Source: Fimbriimonadales bacterium (GTDB taxonomy: Bacteria; Armatimonadota; Fimbriimonadia; Fimbriimonadales; GBS-DC). Taken from it: DNA of 6,784 bases. The stretch lies in NCBI GenBank assembly GCA_025060055.1, contig JANXCK010000183.1:1-6784 (forward strand). The letters run 5' to 3'. This document shows, in pieces, positions 5,570-6,784 of this stretch; the stretch's first letter is position 1, and every line of letters begins with the position of its first letter. The notes under the pieces are model-generated. The model did not search any database. It was not told the origin of the DNA and worked only from the letters and a program-made list of their open reading frames with translations. A program made the position numbers and the translations under genes.

Positions 5570-5581
5570 CTTTGCGCAAAG
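5570..5581. promoter_or_regulatory. Candidate operator: 12-bp perfect palindrome
   Basis: CTTTGCGCAAAG reads the same on both strands. It lies in the spacer and -35 region of the predicted permease promoter, where a bound repressor would block polymerase. No regulator gene is in the window, and a 12-bp palindrome in 850 bp of spacer could arise by chance. Confidence 0.3.
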
Positions 5582-5610
5582 CGCATCTGTGAGGGGGTTT
5601 CGGGCAGCGA

Positions 5611-5639
5611 GAGGCTGAGGTGGAACGCACCACAGCCTC
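5611..5639. other. Hairpin upstream of the permease promoter
   Basis: GAGGCTG (5611-5617) pairs with CAGCCTC (5633-5639), and after an A-A mismatch GGTG (5619-5622) pairs with CACC (5628-5631) around a 5-nt loop. Its role is unknown. The stretch 5582-5742 has no gene that I can support. Confidence 0.4.
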
Positions 5640-5742
5640 GCCGCACGGAGGGAGAACAGACGACACTGTTGTAAATGATTGGCGTCGCGGAAGTCAAGGG
5701 GCATGCCCGCCCAAGTTCTCAAAGGTTTACATTCTGCCTGTG

Positions 5743-5889
5743 AGAGACTGTTCAAGAAATAGACGGCTGAAGCCGTTCCTGTGCAGACGAAGCCCGCCTT
5801 CGCGGGCTAAAAGCCGACGCAGGTCGGCTTGGTTTGCACAGCAGCGGCTTTAGCCGTTGGGGGTATGCGCTATTTCTTAAACAGTCTCT
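5743..5889. repeat. Palindromic cloverleaf element C1 (147 bp)
   Basis: The ends AGAGACTGTTCAAGAAATAG (5743-5762) and CTATTTCTTAAACAGTCTCT (5870-5889) are inverted repeats with one mismatch. An inner stem pairs TGTGCAGACGAAGCC (5780-5794) with GGCTTGGTTTGCACA (5826-5840). It encloses two perfect hairpins: AGCCCGC-CTTC-GCGGGCT (5791-5808) and AAGCCGAC-GCAG-GTCGGCTT (5811-5830). The result is a long stem topped by two arms. It has no coding capacity, so it looks like a MITE-like element. No transposase is in the window. Confidence 0.8.
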
Positions 5890-5890
5890 G

Positions 5891-6017
5891 AGAGACTGTT
5901 TAAGACTGAAGCCGTTCCTGTGCAGACGAAGCCGACCTCTATCGGCTGGATAGCCCGCGTAGGCGGGCTTGGTTTGCACAACAACCGCTTTAGCCGTCTA
6001 TTTCTTAAACAGTCTCT
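5891..6017. repeat. Palindromic cloverleaf element C2 (127 bp)
   Basis: Same family as C1 and separated from it by a single G (5890). The left end is AGAGACTGTTTAAGA and the right end CTATTTCTTAAACAGTCTCT (5998-6017). A 28-nt block beginning CTGAAGCCGTTCCTG (5906-5933) is identical to 5767-5794, and GGCTTGGTTTGCACA (5966-5980) to 5826-5840. The two internal hairpins, AGCCGA...TCGGCT (5930-5947) and AGCCCGC-GTAG-GCGGGCT (5952-5969), are in the opposite order to those of C1. Confidence 0.8.
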
Positions 6018-6018
6018 G

Positions 6019-6195
6019 AGAGCGTGTAGGGGAAGTAACACTTCAAGAATCCTTTGCGACTGAACTCGCTCCCATGCAAACGAAGCCCTGCCTGCGCAGG
6101 GCTAAGCAACCCCGCGTCGGCGGGGTTTCGTCTGTGTGGGGGCGACTTCAGTCACGTGGGCGAGAGCGCTAAAAGTGACTTGCAGTACACGCTCT
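6019..6195. repeat. Palindromic cloverleaf element C3 (177 bp, divergent)
   Basis: It begins one G (6018) after C2. Its ends are AGAGCGTGTA (6019-6028) and TACACGCTCT (6186-6195). The inner stem pairs GACTGAACTCGC (from 6058) with GCGACTTCAGTC (to 6153). The two hairpins are AGCCCTGC-CTGC-GCAGGGCT (6084-6103) and ACCCCGC-GTCG-GCGGGGT (6109-6126). The sequence differs from C1 and C2 but the layout is the same. Confidence 0.7.
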
Positions 6196-6196
6196 G

Positions 6197-6297
6197 AGAT
6201 TGTCCCCATAGGGGCAGATTGGGAACGCGCCCCCACGGGGCGTTTTGGGTAGGGGTAGGTTCTGAACCCGCCTCGCAGAGAAGAGAGTATTTGCCCG
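6197..6297. repeat. Family A palindromic element, copy 2 (inverted)
   Basis: The reverse complement of 6211-6279 matches 193-260, sharing TCTGCG, GGCGGGTTC, CCTACCCAAAACGCCC and GGGGCGCGTTC. Weaker similarity runs outward to AGATTGTCC (6197-6205, against AAATCGTCC in copy 1) and TATTTGCC (about 6290-6297). It begins one G (6196) after C3. Some arms carry mismatches, so it looks older than copy 1. The right boundary is uncertain. Confidence 0.65.
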
Positions 6298-6346
6298 ATA
6301 GCGGGACGGGGGCGATTGGCACTTCGTATTGCCTTCGCAATTAGGG

Positions 6347-6352
6347 TATACT
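6347..6352 (+). promoter_or_regulatory. -10 box of the tatA promoter
   Basis: TATACT with a predicted start point near 6359, next to the Shine-Dalgarno GGAGGA (6360-6365). No -35 at ideal spacing: TTGCCT (6329-6334) is 12 bp away and TTGGCA (6316-6321) is 25 bp away. Confidence 0.5.
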
Positions 6353-6374
6353 ACGGCGCGGAGGAAAACGGAGC

Positions 6375-6548
6375 ATGCCGATTCTGGGATACATGGGTAC
6401 GCAGGAGTGGATGATTCTCCTGATTATCGTGCTGGTGCTGTTTGGCGCGTCGCGCCTGCCCGCGCTGGCGCGATCGATCGGGGAAGCCTTGACGGAGTTC
6501 CGCCGCGCGACGCGTACCGATGATGAGGCGGAACAGGCGCAGAAGTGA
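6375..6548 (+). CDS. tatA: Sec-independent protein translocase subunit TatA/E
   Basis: TatA oligomers form or assist the pore through which the Tat system exports folded proteins carrying a twin-arginine signal. The 57-residue product has the full TatA plan. A short N-terminus with E11 leads into one transmembrane helix (about 12-23, WMILLIIVLVLF). The FG hinge (F23-G24) follows, then RLPALARSIGEALTEFRRA (27-45) as the amphipathic helix with P29, and an acidic tail. At 57 residues it is at the short end for TatA, nearer TatE. GGAGGA at 6360-6365 lies 9 nt before the ATG; an ATG at 6393 (residue 7) is a less likely alternative. No tatB or tatC is in the window. The stop overlaps the next start as GTGA, so the two genes are probably co-translated. 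Confidence 0.92.
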   Translation: MPILGYMGTQEWMILLIIVLVLFGASRLPALARSIGEALTEFRRATRTDDEAEQAQK

Positions 6549-6784
6549 AAGCACGCGGTCAGGTCAGCAAGCTGCGCGGAGTGCCACGCACCGAGACGCC
6601 ACTGGCGGTTCCTGCCCTGCCCACGCTGATTGGCTGGCAGGGTATTCGCCTCAATACACCCCCTGATTGGTTCCTCAAGGGCTATTCGGGCAACTGGCGT
6701 GAGGGCGTTCTGCAAATCGGCTCGCCCCAGAGCGCCGAAATCGACCTCAAGTGGAGTCGCGTCCGCCGCAAGACTGACCTGCAC
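6545..6784 (+). CDS. Unknown protein, 3' end beyond the window, coupled to tatA
   Basis: An open frame of 80 codons runs from a GTG at 6545, overlapping the tatA stop (GTGA), to the right edge without a stop. I do not recognise the family. The first 25 or so residues are basic and Pro-rich (MKARGQVSKLRGVPR). They are followed by a soluble, strand-rich segment with the pattern W-x-G-I-x-L-x-x-P-x-x-W (GWQGIRLNTPPDWFLKGYSG), then GVLQIGSPQSAEIDLKWSR. There is no export signal or membrane helix in the visible part. No strong Shine-Dalgarno sequence is present, which fits translational coupling. Coding is supported by the overlap, by the uninterrupted GC-rich frame and by the regular protein-like pattern. 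A link to Tat export rests on position only. Confidence 0.7.
   Translation, partial: MKARGQVSKLRGVPRTETPLAVPALPTLIGWQGIRLNTPPDWFLKGYSGNWREGVLQIGSPQSAEIDLKWSRVRRKTDLH

Noticed and set aside
5669..5697. Minus-strand TTGACT...TTACAA as the permease promoter
   Set aside because: The -35 is good at 17-bp spacing, but the -10 matches poorly. The extended -10 TGGTACAAT nearer the gene explains the start better. It could be a secondary promoter.
5743..6195. CRISPR array or tandem ncRNA genes
   Set aside because: The units are 127-177 bp, are palindromes with inverted ends, and have no regular spacers; no cas gene is present. A transcribed RNA is possible but there is no promoter or terminator to support it.

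Overview
The window is a stretch of bacterial chromosome that is GC-rich (roughly 60 % by eye). It carries ordinary housekeeping genes whose intergenic gaps are packed with short palindromic repeats. Taxonomy is uncertain. GC-rich coding, very short 5' leaders, solitary tatA, a VapC-like PIN fragment and many small palindromic intergenic elements would fit an Armatimonadota- or Chloroflexota-type lineage, but no marker gene settles it.

Left to right: (1) 1-171, minus strand, the middle part of a PIN-domain (VapC-like) gene that has lost its 5' half exactly where a 117-bp palindromic element (170-286) begins. (2) A second repeat (295-344), then an operon: apt (416-937), a dGTPase-like HD hydrolase (944-1999) and a small zinc-ribbon protein (1996-2343). 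The genes are 6 bp apart or overlap by ATGA, so a purine salvage enzyme and a dNTP-hydrolase homologue are co-expressed with an unknown zinc-binding protein. (3) 2344-2522, a hairpin-rich gap ending in a promoter. (4) 2523-3260, a membrane protein with four CxxC zinc-ribbon pairs and a C-terminal domain resembling that of ribosomal protein L7/L12. It converges with, and overlaps by 4 bp, (5) a minus-strand HEYGH protein (3257-4195) that appears to be leaderless. (6) 4196-4508, a 313-bp gap made almost wholly of repeats and hairpins. (7) 4509-5519, a minus-strand ArsP/YraQ-type permease with a CSCS motif. (8) 5520-6374, an 855-bp non-coding region. Next to the permease it has a promoter and a candidate operator. 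Beyond that is a tandem run of four palindromic elements (5743 to about 6297), each junction being a single G. (9) tatA (6375-6548), a 57-residue twin-arginine translocase subunit, overlapping by GTGA an unknown gene that runs off the right edge.

The most distinctive content is the repeats rather than the genes. One element has truncated a gene, some copies lie inverted on opposite sides of the window, and two neighbouring copies carry their internal hairpins in swapped order, as if the core had flipped. Four genes share the same -10 hexamer, TATACT, close to their start codons. No tRNA, rRNA, CRISPR array, integrase or transposase is visible.
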